64,000 bases of DNA from Variovorax sp. PBL-E5. Its GTDB lineage: Bacteria; Pseudomonadota; Gammaproteobacteria; Burkholderiales; Burkholderiaceae_C. Numbering within the stretch: the first letter of the stretch is position 1; each line of letters opens with the position of its first letter. This document shows positions 53,950-62,245 of this stretch, in pieces. Where the stretch lies: assembly GCF_901827185.1 (NCBI RefSeq), contig NZ_LR594671.1:620001-684000 (forward strand), in the 5' to 3' direction. Below the pieces are notes generated by a model, which searched no databases, was not told the origin of the DNA, and saw nothing but the letters and a program-made list of their open reading frames with translations. A program made the position numbers and the translations under genes.

Positions 53950-55154
53950 CGAATCTCCTTGGTCTTCGCAAGCTGCTGAAGGAACGTCTCGCAGCGTGCC
54001 AATTGCGCCAGCGTCACGAACTCGTCCGGCTGGTGTGCCTGCACGATGCTGCCCGGGCCGCAAACCACGGTCGGGATGCCCGCGCCCTTGAAGATACCGG
54101 CCTCGGTGCCGAAGGCGACCAGCGTGGTGCGCGGCTCGTCGGCCAGGCGCTGCGCGAGCCGCGTCACCGGGGCGCTGGCCGAGCCCAGGAAACTCGGCAC
54201 CTCGCAGAGGGTCTCGAAGCTGAAGCCGGCATCGGGCGCGACCTTCTTCATGCCGGGCTCCATGCGGGCGGCATAGGCCGCGATCTCCTTTTGCATCAGC
54301 AGCGCATCGGCGGTGGGCAGGTTGCGGAATTCGTAGCGGAACTCGGCGTCGCGCGGCACCACGTTGTCGGCGATGCCGCCGTGGAACTGGCCGACGCTGG
54401 CAGTGCTGTAGGGCACGTCGAAGCCTTCGTAGCGCGGCTCGTCGCGCTCGAAGCCGTCGGCCATGTCGCGCAGCTTGCCGACCACGCGCGCGGCCATCTC
54501 GATGGCGTTGACCGACTGCGGCGTGAGCGACGAATGCGCCTCCTTGCCCCGCACGCAGCAGCGGTAGCGGTAGACGCCCTTGTGCGCGATCGCAGGCACC
54601 ATGTGGGTCGGCTCGCCGATGATGCAGGCCAGCGGCTGGATGCGCTGGTCCTTCATGTCGGCGATCAGCTCGCGCACGCCGAAGCAGCCGACCTCCTCGT
54701 CGTAGCTGAAGGCGAAGTGCACCGCGAAGGGCGAGTCGCTTTCGATGAAGCGTTCGGCATTGGCCAGCGCGATCGCGATGAAGCTCTTCATGTCGGCCGC
54801 GCCGCGTCCGTAGAGCCGTGGCTCCACGGCAGTTGCTTCGTCGTCGTCGTTGTCCTGCGGCCAGTCCTGCACGATGGCCGAGAGCGGGTCGACGCTCCAG
54901 TCCTGGCCGTCCCACGGCACGGTGTCGGTGTGGCCCGAGAGAATCACGCCGGCCGGCTTGCCGGCGCCGAGCGTGGCGAACAGGTTGGCCTTGGTGCGGT
55001 CGGCGTTGTAGGTGAGCCGGCTTCGGATGCCCAGCCCGGCGAGGTGGTCGCGCGCGAAGTCGATCAGCTCGAGGTTGCTGTTCGCGCTGACGGTGTTCAT
55101 GCGCACCAGGGTCTGCGCGAATTCGAGGCTGCGGGCTGAAAGCGGATGGGCCAT
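53946..55154 (-). CDS. argE: M20 acetylornithine deacetylase (ArgE type)
   Basis: This is a 402-residue zinc amidohydrolase. Metal and catalytic residues sit in ILSGHTDTVPWDG, YGRGAADMKSF, SYDEEVGCFG, IIGEPTHMVP and VQAHQPDEFV. The dimerisation domain has RGKEAHSSLTPQSVNAIEMA. Best match is acetylornithine deacetylase; other N-acyl amino acids are possible. I chose the ATG of MAHPLSARSL. It is divergent from another M20 gene and coupled downstream to DUF445. Confidence 0.9.
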   Translation of the reverse strand: MAHPLSARSLEFAQTLVRMNTVSANSNLELIDFARDHLAGLGIRSRLTYNADRTKANLFATLGAGKPAGVILSGHTDTVPWDGQDWSVDPLSAIVQDWPQDNDDDEATAVEPRLYGRGAADMKSFIAIALANAERFIESDSPFAVHFAFSYDEEVGCFGVRELIADMKDQRIQPLACIIGEPTHMVPAIAHKGVYRYRCCVRGKEAHSSLTPQSVNAIEMAARVVGKLRDMADGFERDEPRYEGFDVPYSTASVGQFHGGIADNVVPRDAEFRYEFRNLPTADALLMQKEIAAYAARMEPGMKKVAPDAGFSFETLCEVPSFLGSASAPVTRLAQRLADEPRTTLVAFGTEAGIFKGAGIPTVVCGPGSIVQAHQPDEFVTLAQLARCETFLQQLAKTKEIR

Positions 55155-55236
55155 AAAACCATCTTGGCACACCCCAAAGCTCTTCGCACACCCCAGACCT
55201 ACCCACTTCGTGTGGGAGTGGGCCTAGACTGTGCCC
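55155..55236. promoter_or_regulatory. Divergent control region between two M20 genes
   Basis: The 82 bases hold two copies of GCACACCCCA (55167-55176 and 55186-55195), 19 bases apart start to start. A hairpin CCCAC-TTCGT-GTGGG (55202-55216) follows. Two-turn spacing of a direct repeat suggests a regulator site serving both genes. Confidence 0.45.
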
Positions 55237-56421
55237 ATGAAACTCATCGATTCCCTCGTCACCCAGGCGGCAGGCATCGCTGCGGTCCGACGCGATCTGC
55301 ACGCCCATCCCGAACTCTGCTTCCAGGAGGTCCGCACCGCCGACGTGGTGGCGGCCAAGCTCACCGAGTGGGGCATTCCGATCCATCGCGGGCTCGGCAC
55401 CACCGGCGTCATCGGCATCGTCAAGAACGGCAGCAGCGGCCGCGCCGTCGGGCTGCGCGCCGACATGGACGCGCTGCCGGTCACGGAACTCAACACCTTC
55501 GCCCATGCGAGCCAGCACAAGGGCAAGATGCACGCCTGCGGCCACGACGGGCACACCGCCATGCTGCTGGCGGCGGCGCAGCATCTGGCCAAGCACCGCA
55601 ATTTCGACGGCACGGTCTACCTGATCTTCCAGCCGGCCGAGGAGGGCGGCGGCGGCGCGCGCGAGATGGTCAAGGAGGGGCTCTTCGAGCAGTTCCCGAT
55701 GGACGCCGTGTTCGGCATGCACAACTGGCCGGGGATGAAGGTCGGGCAGTTCGCGGTCAGCCCGGGGCCGGCGATGGCGTCGAGCAACGAGTTCTTCGTC
55801 ACCATCCGGGGCAAGGGCGGCCATGCTGCGCTGCCGCACACGGGCGTCGATCCGGTGCTGGTGGCCTGCGAGATCGTGCAGGCCTTCCAGGCCATCATCA
55901 CGCGCAACAAGAAACCGACCGATGCCGGCGTCATCTCGGTCACCATGATCCATGCGGGCGAGGCCACCAACGTCATTCCCGACACCTGCCAGCTCCAGGG
56001 CACGGTGCGCACCTTCTCGCTGGAGGTGCTCGATTTGATCGAGGCGCGCATGCGCCAGGTCGCCGAGCACGTGTGCGCCGCCCACGACGCGCAGTGCGAG
56101 TTCCGCTTCCACCGCAACTACCCGCCGACCCTCAACTCCGCCGACGAGGCCCACTTCGCGCGCCGCGTGATGGCCGGCATCGTCGGCGAGGAGAACGTGC
56201 TGGTGCAGGACCCGGCGATGACGGCCGAGGACTTCGCCTTCATGCTGCTGGCCAAGCCCGGCGCCTATGCCTTCATCGGCAACGGCGACGGCAGCCACCG
56301 CGCCGCGCAGCACGGCGGCGGCCCGTGCATGCTGCACAACGCGAGCTACGACTTCAACGACGATCTGATCCCGCTGGGCGCCACCTGCTGGGTGCGGCTG
56401 GCCGAGGAGTTCCTCCAATGA
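55237..56421 (+). CDS. M20 amidohydrolase (hippurate hydrolase type)
   Basis: This is a 394-residue M20D amidohydrolase. It shows DLHAHPELCFQEVRTADVV, GLRADMDALPV, HACGHDGHTAMLLAAA (Zn cysteine and histidines), FQPAEEGGGGAREMV and HNWPGMKVGQF. This subfamily cleaves N-acyl or N-aroyl amino acids such as hippurate or indoleacetyl-amino acids. The ATG at 55237 is preferred; a GTG lies two codons earlier. Its stop overlaps the DUF2817 gene start (ATGA). Confidence 0.93.
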   Translation: MKLIDSLVTQAAGIAAVRRDLHAHPELCFQEVRTADVVAAKLTEWGIPIHRGLGTTGVIGIVKNGSSGRAVGLRADMDALPVTELNTFAHASQHKGKMHACGHDGHTAMLLAAAQHLAKHRNFDGTVYLIFQPAEEGGGGAREMVKEGLFEQFPMDAVFGMHNWPGMKVGQFAVSPGPAMASSNEFFVTIRGKGGHAALPHTGVDPVLVACEIVQAFQAIITRNKKPTDAGVISVTMIHAGEATNVIPDTCQLQGTVRTFSLEVLDLIEARMRQVAEHVCAAHDAQCEFRFHRNYPPTLNSADEAHFARRVMAGIVGEENVLVQDPAMTAEDFAFMLLAKPGAYAFIGNGDGSHRAAQHGGGPCMLHNASYDFNDDLIPLGATCWVRLAEEFLQ

Positions 56422-57524
56422 TCGGAATTGCCGAAGCCTTCTCGTCGCGCTATGCCCAGGCGCGCCAGAAATTCCTGCAGGCCTGCGCCGACGCGGGGCT
56501 GGCCGTGCGCTCGCATGCCCATCCGCTGAAGGGCCGCGACGGCGAAGCGCTGGCGATGGATGTCGCGCTCGACGGCGACGCGGATGCCGAGCGCCTGCTG
56601 ATCGTCACCAGCGCCTGCCACGGCGTCGAGGGCTACTGCGGCAGCGGCGTCCAGGTGTTCGCGCTGCACGACGCCGAATGGCGCGAGAAGGCCCGCGCGC
56701 AAGGCGTGGCGGTGCTGTACGTGCATGCCCTCAATCCCCACGGCTTCTCGCATGGGCGGCGCGTGACGAACGAGAACGTCGACCTGAACCGCAACTTCAT
56801 CGATTTCTCCCGGCCCGCGCCGGTCAACGCCGCCTATGCGGAACTGCACGCGCTGCTGCTGCCCGAGGTGTGGCCGCCCGATGCCGGCAATCAGGCCGCG
56901 ATCTCGGCGTGGATCGGGCAGCACGGCGTGACCGCCTACCAGGCCGCAGTGAGCGGCGGCCAGTACCAGTTCGAGGAAGGCCTCTTCTTCGGCGGCAAGT
57001 CGCCGACCTGGAGCAACGCGACGCTGCGCGAGGTGCTGCGCGCAGAGGCGCAGGCCGCGCGCAGGCTGGCCTGGATCGACCTGCACACGGGTCTTGGCCC
57101 CAGCGGCGTCGGCGAGCGCATCTTCGCCTGCAGCGACGACAAGCCGGCCTACCAGCGCGCCAATGCCTGGTGGGGCACGCCCGCCGCGCCGGTCACCTCG
57201 ATCTACGACGGCTCCTCGACCTCGGCCTTCCTGACCGGGCTGATGTGGACGGCGATCTACGAGGAATGCCCGCGCGCCGAATACACCGGCATCGCGCTCG
57301 AATACGGCACCCTGCCGATCCTGGAGGTGACCGGCGCGCTGCGGGCCGACCACTGGCTGCACAAGCATCCGGAGGCGCCGGCGGAACTGGCCGCGTCGAT
57401 CCGCGCGCGGATGCTGGAGGCGTTCTACACGGACAGCGACGCCTGGCGCGGCCAGATCATCAGCCAGGCCCGGCAGGCCATGTTCCAGGCGGTGGACGGC
57501 CTCGCCGGGAGCGCGGCAGGCTAG
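56418..57524 (+). CDS. DUF2817 M14-like carboxypeptidase
   Basis: This is a 368-residue zinc peptidase-like protein of the DUF2817 group (M14 fold). Zinc ligands His and Glu lie in TSACHGVEGYCGSG, the substrate region is NENVDLNRNFIDF, the third ligand is in WIDLHTGLGPSG, and the catalytic Glu in GIALEYGTLP. It is coupled to the M20 gene, so the pair likely processes amides or short peptides. Its TAG shares a CTAG with the stop of the convergent binding-protein gene. Confidence 0.9.
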   Translation: MIGIAEAFSSRYAQARQKFLQACADAGLAVRSHAHPLKGRDGEALAMDVALDGDADAERLLIVTSACHGVEGYCGSGVQVFALHDAEWREKARAQGVAVLYVHALNPHGFSHGRRVTNENVDLNRNFIDFSRPAPVNAAYAELHALLLPEVWPPDAGNQAAISAWIGQHGVTAYQAAVSGGQYQFEEGLFFGGKSPTWSNATLREVLRAEAQAARRLAWIDLHTGLGPSGVGERIFACSDDKPAYQRANAWWGTPAAPVTSIYDGSSTSAFLTGLMWTAIYEECPRAEYTGIALEYGTLPILEVTGALRADHWLHKHPEAPAELAASIRARMLEAFYTDSDAWRGQIISQARQAMFQAVDGLAGSAAG

Positions 57525-58648
57525 GTCCGGACTCTTCCGTCGCCCGTGATCATCGACAGCTCGACGAACTTCGAGGCCACGTGGTTGCGCGGCGAGAACG
57601 ACACCTCGAAGCCGCCGAACTGCTGGCGGTCGATGCTTTCCAGCCCGGCGATGAAGCCGTCGCGCGAGACCTTGCCCGAGGGCGCGCGCCGCAGGCCTTC
57701 GACCAGCACCTTGGCGGCCAGATAGCCTTCCATGCTCGAGTAGTTGGCCTTGGTCGCGCCGTCGGTCTTGCTCGCCGCCTCGACGAACTCGCGCGTGATC
57801 GCGTTGGCCGGGCTGTAGGGCGAGGGCACCACCTGCGTCACGACCACGCCGGCGCCGTCCTTGCCGAGTTCGTCCGCCAGCGCCTGGGTACCGACGAAGG
57901 ACACGTTGAAGAAGGTGCCGCCATAGCCCTCCTTGCGCGCCGCCCGGATGAAGGCGGCGCAGGCCTTGTAGGCGCCCACCTGGACCACCGCATCCGGGCC
58001 CTTGGCCGTGATGGTCGCCACCGCCGCCGCGACATCGACCGAATTGCGCTCGACCGTGGCCAGCGCGATGGGCTTCAGGTTGAGCTGGGCGAGCGCGAGA
58101 TTCACGCCGTCCAGCCCGGCCTTGCCGTAGGCGTCGTTCTGGTAGAACACCGCGATCTTCCTGAGCCCGAGGTTGGTGAGCTGCTTCACGATCACGGCGG
58201 TCTCGTCGTTGTACGAGGCGCGCAGGTGGAACACGTTTCTGTGGAAGGGGTCGCGCAGGGCCATGGCGCCGGTGAAGGGCGCGATGAAGGGCAGCTTCGC
58301 ATCGACGGCCAGCGGCAGCGCGGCGAGGCTGGTGGGCGTGCCGATGTAGCCGAACAGCGAGAACACGTCGTCGTCGATGAACTTCTTCGTGTTGGCGGCG
58401 CAGCGATCGGGCTCGTAGCCGTCGTCCAGAAATTTGATCACGACCTCGCGGTGGCCCGGCTGCGCGTTGTACTGATCGAGGTAGAGCTTCGCGCCCTGGT
58501 AGAACTGGATGCCGAGTTGCGCGGCCGGCCCGGTGAACGGCGCCGACTGGCCGAGCACGATCGGCGTCTCGGCCTGTGCCCGCGCGATGCCGAAGCCCCC
58601 GAGCGCCGCTGCGCCCACGGCGAGTGAAAAGTGCCTGCGATCCATCAT
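57521..58648 (-). CDS. Branched-chain-type ABC substrate-binding protein
   Basis: This is a 375-residue type-I periplasmic binding protein of the LivJ/Leu-Ile-Val family. A twin-arginine-like signal (DRRHFSLAVGAAALGG, cut near ARAQA) precedes PIVLGQSAPFTGPAAQLG. Later segments are KLPFIAPFTGAMALRDPFHR and YGGTFFNVSFVGTQALADEL. Two ATGs start the frame behind AGGGG. No liv permease or ATPase genes are near, so it is an orphan receptor. It is divergent from the molybdoenzyme gene by 48 bases. Confidence 0.92.
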   Translation of the reverse strand: MMDRRHFSLAVGAAALGGFGIARAQAETPIVLGQSAPFTGPAAQLGIQFYQGAKLYLDQYNAQPGHREVVIKFLDDGYEPDRCAANTKKFIDDDVFSLFGYIGTPTSLAALPLAVDAKLPFIAPFTGAMALRDPFHRNVFHLRASYNDETAVIVKQLTNLGLRKIAVFYQNDAYGKAGLDGVNLALAQLNLKPIALATVERNSVDVAAAVATITAKGPDAVVQVGAYKACAAFIRAARKEGYGGTFFNVSFVGTQALADELGKDGAGVVVTQVVPSPYSPANAITREFVEAASKTDGATKANYSSMEGYLAAKVLVEGLRRAPSGKVSRDGFIAGLESIDRQQFGGFEVSFSPRNHVASKFVELSMITGDGRVRT

Positions 58649-58696
58649 CGAAAACCCCTTCACGCGCATCCGCGACGCACAACTTAGACTCGCCCG

Positions 58697-60754
58697 ATGG
58701 TTCTTGCCCCGGTCGACGCCATGAACTCCCTCATCCAAGTACGGGGCGCCTGCCCCCATGACTGCCCCGACACCTGCGCGCTCGTGACGACCGTGCAGGA
58801 CGGGATCGCCGTCAAGCTCCAGGGCAACCCCGCGCATCCGCACACGGCCGGCGTGCTCTGCACCAAGGTCTCGCGCTACATCGAGCGCAACGACCACCCG
58901 GAGCGCATCGTTCGACCGCTGAAGCGCTCCGGCCCCAAGGGCAGTGGACGCTTCGAGCCCGTCTCGTGGGAGTCCGCGCTGGATGACATCGCCGCGCAGC
59001 TGGAGCGCCACAGACGTAAAAATCCCGAAACGATTGTGCCCTACAGTTACTGCGGCACCATGGGCCTGGTGCAGGGCGAGTCGATGGATCGTCGCTTTTT
59101 CCACAAGCTCGGCGCCTCGCTGCTGGACCGGACGATCTGCTCCAGCGCCGGCGGCGAGGCCCTGGGCTACACCCTCGGCGGCAAGGTCGGCATGCGGGTC
59201 GAGTTCTTCGCCGAGGCGAAGCTGATCCTGATCTGGGGCAGCAACTCGATCGCCAGCAATCTCCATTTCTGGCGCCATGCGCAGGCCGCCAAGCGCGCCG
59301 GCGCCCGGCTGGTGTGCATCGACCCGCGCCGGACCGAGACCGCCGACAAGTGCGACGAGCACCTGGCCCTGCTGCCGGGCACCGACGCCGCGCTGGCGCT
59401 GGCGCTGATGCACGAACTGATCGTGAACGACTGGCTCGACCCCGACTACATCGCGCGCCACACCCTGGGCTGGGACGCGCTGCGCGCGCGTGCGCTGCAA
59501 TGGCCGCCGGCCCGCGCGGCGGCGGTCTGCGGCGTGCCCGAGGCGCAGATCGCGGCGTTGGCGCGCGCCTACGGCACCACGAAGCCGGCGGCGATCCGCC
59601 TCAACTACGGCATGCAGCGCGTGCACGGCGGCGGCAATGCCGCGCGGGCCATCGCCTGCCTGCCCGCGCTGGTCGGCGCATGGCGGGATCGGGCGGGCGG
59701 CCTGCTGCTGAGCAGCTCGGGCCAGTTCCCGGTGGACCGCGCCGCGCTGCAGCGGCCCGACCTGCTCGCGGGCCGGCGGCCGCGCACCCTCAACATGAGC
59801 GCCATCGGCGATGCGTTGCTCGATACGGCGAACCCCGTCGACGCCCTCGTGGTCTACAACAGCAACCCCGTCGCCGTGGCGCCGGATTCGGGCAAGGTGG
59901 TGGCGGGCTTCGCGCGCGAGGACCTGTTCACGGTGGTGCTCGAACAGTTCCAGACCGACACCGCCGACTATGCGGACTACGTGCTGCCGGCCACCACGCA
60001 GCTCGAGCACTGGGACATCCACACGAGCTATGGCCACACCGACGTGATGCTGAACCGGCCCGCGTTGGCGCCGCGCGGCGAGGCGCGCAGCAATACCTGG
60101 GTGTTCCGCGAGCTGGCGCGGCGCATGGGCTTCGTCGAGCCATGTTTCTCCGACGATGACGAGACGCTGTGCCGCCTCGCGTTCGCGCGCGAGGCCTCGA
60201 TCGACTTCGACCAGCTGATGGCGCAAGGCTTCGTCCGCCTGGACCTGCCCGATGCGCCGTATGCCGAAGGCCGCTTCCCCACGCCCTCGGGCCGCTGCGA
60301 ATTCTTCAGCGCGCGGCTGGCCGCGCAGGGCCAGGACGGCCTGCCCGACCACGTGCCCAACCATGAGCCGGCGGGCAGTTCCACCGAGTTTCCGCTGGCG
60401 ATGATTTCCCCGCCGGCGCGCAACTTCCTCAATTCGACCTTCGTCAATGTGCGCAGCCTGCGCGCGATCGAGGGCGAGCCGCTGCTCGAGATCAACGAGG
60501 CCGACGCCGCGGCGCGCGGCATCGAGGACGGTGCGACGGTGCGCGTCTTCAACCCGCGCGGCGAGTACCGCTGCCGCGCCGAGATCTCGCGCCGCGCTCG
60601 GCCGGGCGTGGTGCACGGCCTCGGCGTCTGGTGGCGCAAGCTCGGGCTCGATGGCACCAACGTCAACCAGCTCACCAGCCAGCGGTTGACCGACATCGGC
60701 CGCGGGCCGACCTTCTACGATTGCCTGGTGCAGGTCGAGGCCGCCGCATCATGA
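58697..60754 (+). CDS. Molybdopterin oxidoreductase family protein
   Basis: This is a 685-residue MopB-family enzyme. The N-terminal iron-sulfur motif is ACPHDCPDTC plus the cysteine of GVLCTKV, a [4Fe-4S] set. Cofactor-binding landmarks are SSAGGEALGYTLGGKV, LIWGSNSIASNLHFW and QTDTADYADYVLPATTQLEH. The C-terminal domain has LLEINEADAAARGIEDGATV. No Tat signal is present, so it is cytoplasmic. Relatives include putative formate dehydrogenases and other oxidoreductases; substrate unknown. The alternative ATG is at 58721. It leads a coupled four-gene chain. Confidence 0.92.
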   Translation: MVLAPVDAMNSLIQVRGACPHDCPDTCALVTTVQDGIAVKLQGNPAHPHTAGVLCTKVSRYIERNDHPERIVRPLKRSGPKGSGRFEPVSWESALDDIAAQLERHRRKNPETIVPYSYCGTMGLVQGESMDRRFFHKLGASLLDRTICSSAGGEALGYTLGGKVGMRVEFFAEAKLILIWGSNSIASNLHFWRHAQAAKRAGARLVCIDPRRTETADKCDEHLALLPGTDAALALALMHELIVNDWLDPDYIARHTLGWDALRARALQWPPARAAAVCGVPEAQIAALARAYGTTKPAAIRLNYGMQRVHGGGNAARAIACLPALVGAWRDRAGGLLLSSSGQFPVDRAALQRPDLLAGRRPRTLNMSAIGDALLDTANPVDALVVYNSNPVAVAPDSGKVVAGFAREDLFTVVLEQFQTDTADYADYVLPATTQLEHWDIHTSYGHTDVMLNRPALAPRGEARSNTWVFRELARRMGFVEPCFSDDDETLCRLAFAREASIDFDQLMAQGFVRLDLPDAPYAEGRFPTPSGRCEFFSARLAAQGQDGLPDHVPNHEPAGSSTEFPLAMISPPARNFLNSTFVNVRSLRAIEGEPLLEINEADAAARGIEDGATVRVFNPRGEYRCRAEISRRARPGVVHGLGVWWRKLGLDGTNVNQLTSQRLTDIGRGPTFYDCLVQVEAAAS

Positions 60755-61908
60755 GTCGTCGCCGCTGGGCTGCCGCAGCGGCATTGGCCGGCGTTGCGTG
60801 CGCGACGCTGCTCGCGGGCTGTGCCGACGCCAGCTACTGCTGGCAGTCGGCCAGCGGCCATCTGAACCTGATGCGGGCCGCGCGCCCGGTGCCGCAGTGG
60901 CTGCAGGATCCGTCCACCTCGGCGGCGCTGAAGGCCAAGCTGGAGCTCACGCAACGCATCCGCCGCTTCGCCGTCACCGAACTCGGCCTGCCCGACAACG
61001 CGAGCTACACCCGCTATGCCGATCTGCATCGGGCCGCCGCGGTCTGGAACGTGGTCGCCGCGCCGCCGTATTCGCTCACGCTCAAGACCTGGTGCTTTCC
61101 GATCGTGGGCTGCGTCGGCTACCGCGGCTACTACGACGAGGCGGCCGCCAAGGCCGAGGCGGCGGCCCAGACGACGCAGGGCCTGGAGGCCGTCGTCTAT
61201 CCCGTGCCGGCCTATTCGACGCTCGGCTGGATGAACTGGCTCGGCGGTGATCCGCTCCTGTCCACCTTCATCGGCTATCCCGAGGGCGAGCTCGCGCGCA
61301 TCGTGTTCCACGAACTGGCGCACCAGGTGCTGTACGTGCCCGGCGACACCGTGTTCAACGAGTCCTACGCGACCGCGGTCGAACGCATTGGCGGCGCACG
61401 CTGGCTGCGCACCCAGGCCGGTGAGGCCGCGCGCGCGGAATACGCGCAGTTCGATGCGCAGCGCCAGCAGTTCCGCGCGCTGGCCGCCGACACGCGGCGC
61501 GTGCTGTCCGGCATCTACGATTCCAGGGAAGCGAAGGCGCAGGACTGGCCGGCCGTCGAGGCCCGCAAGAAGGCCGCGATGGACGCGTTCCGCCGCCGCT
61601 ACGCCGCCTTGCGCGCCGCCTGGACCGGCCCGCGCCAGGGCGCCTACGATGGCTGGGTCGCGCGCGCCAACAACGCCCTGTTCGGCGCCCAGGCCGCCTA
61701 CGACGACCTGGTGCCCGCATTCGAAGCGCTGTTCGAGCACGAGGACGAGAACTGGCCGCGCTTCTATGCCGAGGTCAAGCGCCTGGCGGCGCTGCCGCAG
61801 GACGAGCGCGTGCCGGCGCTGAAGGCGGAGACCGCCGCCGCGTCCACGGCCGCGCGGCCGGCCCCGGATTCCGACAACCACAACAACCATGGAGGCCCCG
61901 GTGCCTGA
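60751..61908 (+). CDS. Predicted lipoprotein aminopeptidase (COG4324-like)
   Basis: This is a 385-residue exported protein with a lipoprotein signal: the basic start MSRRRW, a hydrophobic stretch and the lipobox LLAGC, with Cys24 as the lipid site. The zinc-protease motif HELAH occurs in ARIVFHELAHQVLYVPGDTV, followed by NESYATAVE with a probable third ligand. It fits the predicted aminopeptidase family COG4324. Its ATG overlaps the stop of the molybdoenzyme gene. The tail is Ala/Asn/His-rich (SDNHNNHGGPGA). Confidence 0.88.
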   Translation: MSRRRWAAAAALAGVACATLLAGCADASYCWQSASGHLNLMRAARPVPQWLQDPSTSAALKAKLELTQRIRRFAVTELGLPDNASYTRYADLHRAAAVWNVVAAPPYSLTLKTWCFPIVGCVGYRGYYDEAAAKAEAAAQTTQGLEAVVYPVPAYSTLGWMNWLGGDPLLSTFIGYPEGELARIVFHELAHQVLYVPGDTVFNESYATAVERIGGARWLRTQAGEAARAEYAQFDAQRQQFRALAADTRRVLSGIYDSREAKAQDWPAVEARKKAAMDAFRRRYAALRAAWTGPRQGAYDGWVARANNALFGAQAAYDDLVPAFEALFEHEDENWPRFYAEVKRLAALPQDERVPALKAETAAASTAARPAPDSDNHNNHGGPGA

Positions 61909-62245
61909 TATCCACATCGAACGACAGCACACGCTGGGACTGGCTGCCGCCCGCGGCATCGCCCGGCAATGGGTGCAGAAGGCCGAGCAGGATTACGGTG
62001 TGGCATGCAGCTACGACGAAGGCGAGCGCTGCGACCTCGCCCGGTTCTCGCGCGCCGGCATCGACGGCACCTGCGAGGTCACGGCCGACACCATCACCCT
62101 CCGTGCGACGCTGGGCTTTCTCTACAGCAGCTTCAGCGAGCAGATCGAGCAGCGCCTGACGCAGAACCTCGACGCGCTGATGGGCACCGGCACCGACGAC
62201 GCATCCGTCGACGACGACGCCTACAACGACAAAGACTGGAAGTGA
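61901..62245 (+). CDS. Polyhydroxyalkanoic acid system protein
   Basis: This is a 114-residue protein of the PHA-granule region family. It shows DIHIERQHTLGLAAARGIAR, AGIDGTCEVTADTITLRATL and LGFLYSSFSEQIEQRL. I chose the GTG at 61901, which has GGAGG five bases upstream and gives the usual PDIHI start; an ATG at 61889 would bury the ribosome site. It overlaps the end of the peptidase gene by 8 bases. Its role in PHA storage is assigned by family only. Confidence 0.9.
   Translation: MPDIHIERQHTLGLAAARGIARQWVQKAEQDYGVACSYDEGERCDLARFSRAGIDGTCEVTADTITLRATLGFLYSSFSEQIEQRLTQNLDALMGTGTDDASVDDDAYNDKDWK

Noticed and set aside
52726..56418. A 1230-codon minus-strand frame that might fuse DUF445 to upstream sequence.
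   Set aside because: The upstream part is off-frame to the argE-like gene and antisense to the M20 gene. DUF445 homology begins at the CTG.
57521..60616. An open frame of about 1030 codons on the minus strand.
   Set aside because: Only the first 375 codons counted from its binding-protein start are real. The upstream part is antisense to the molybdoenzyme gene.
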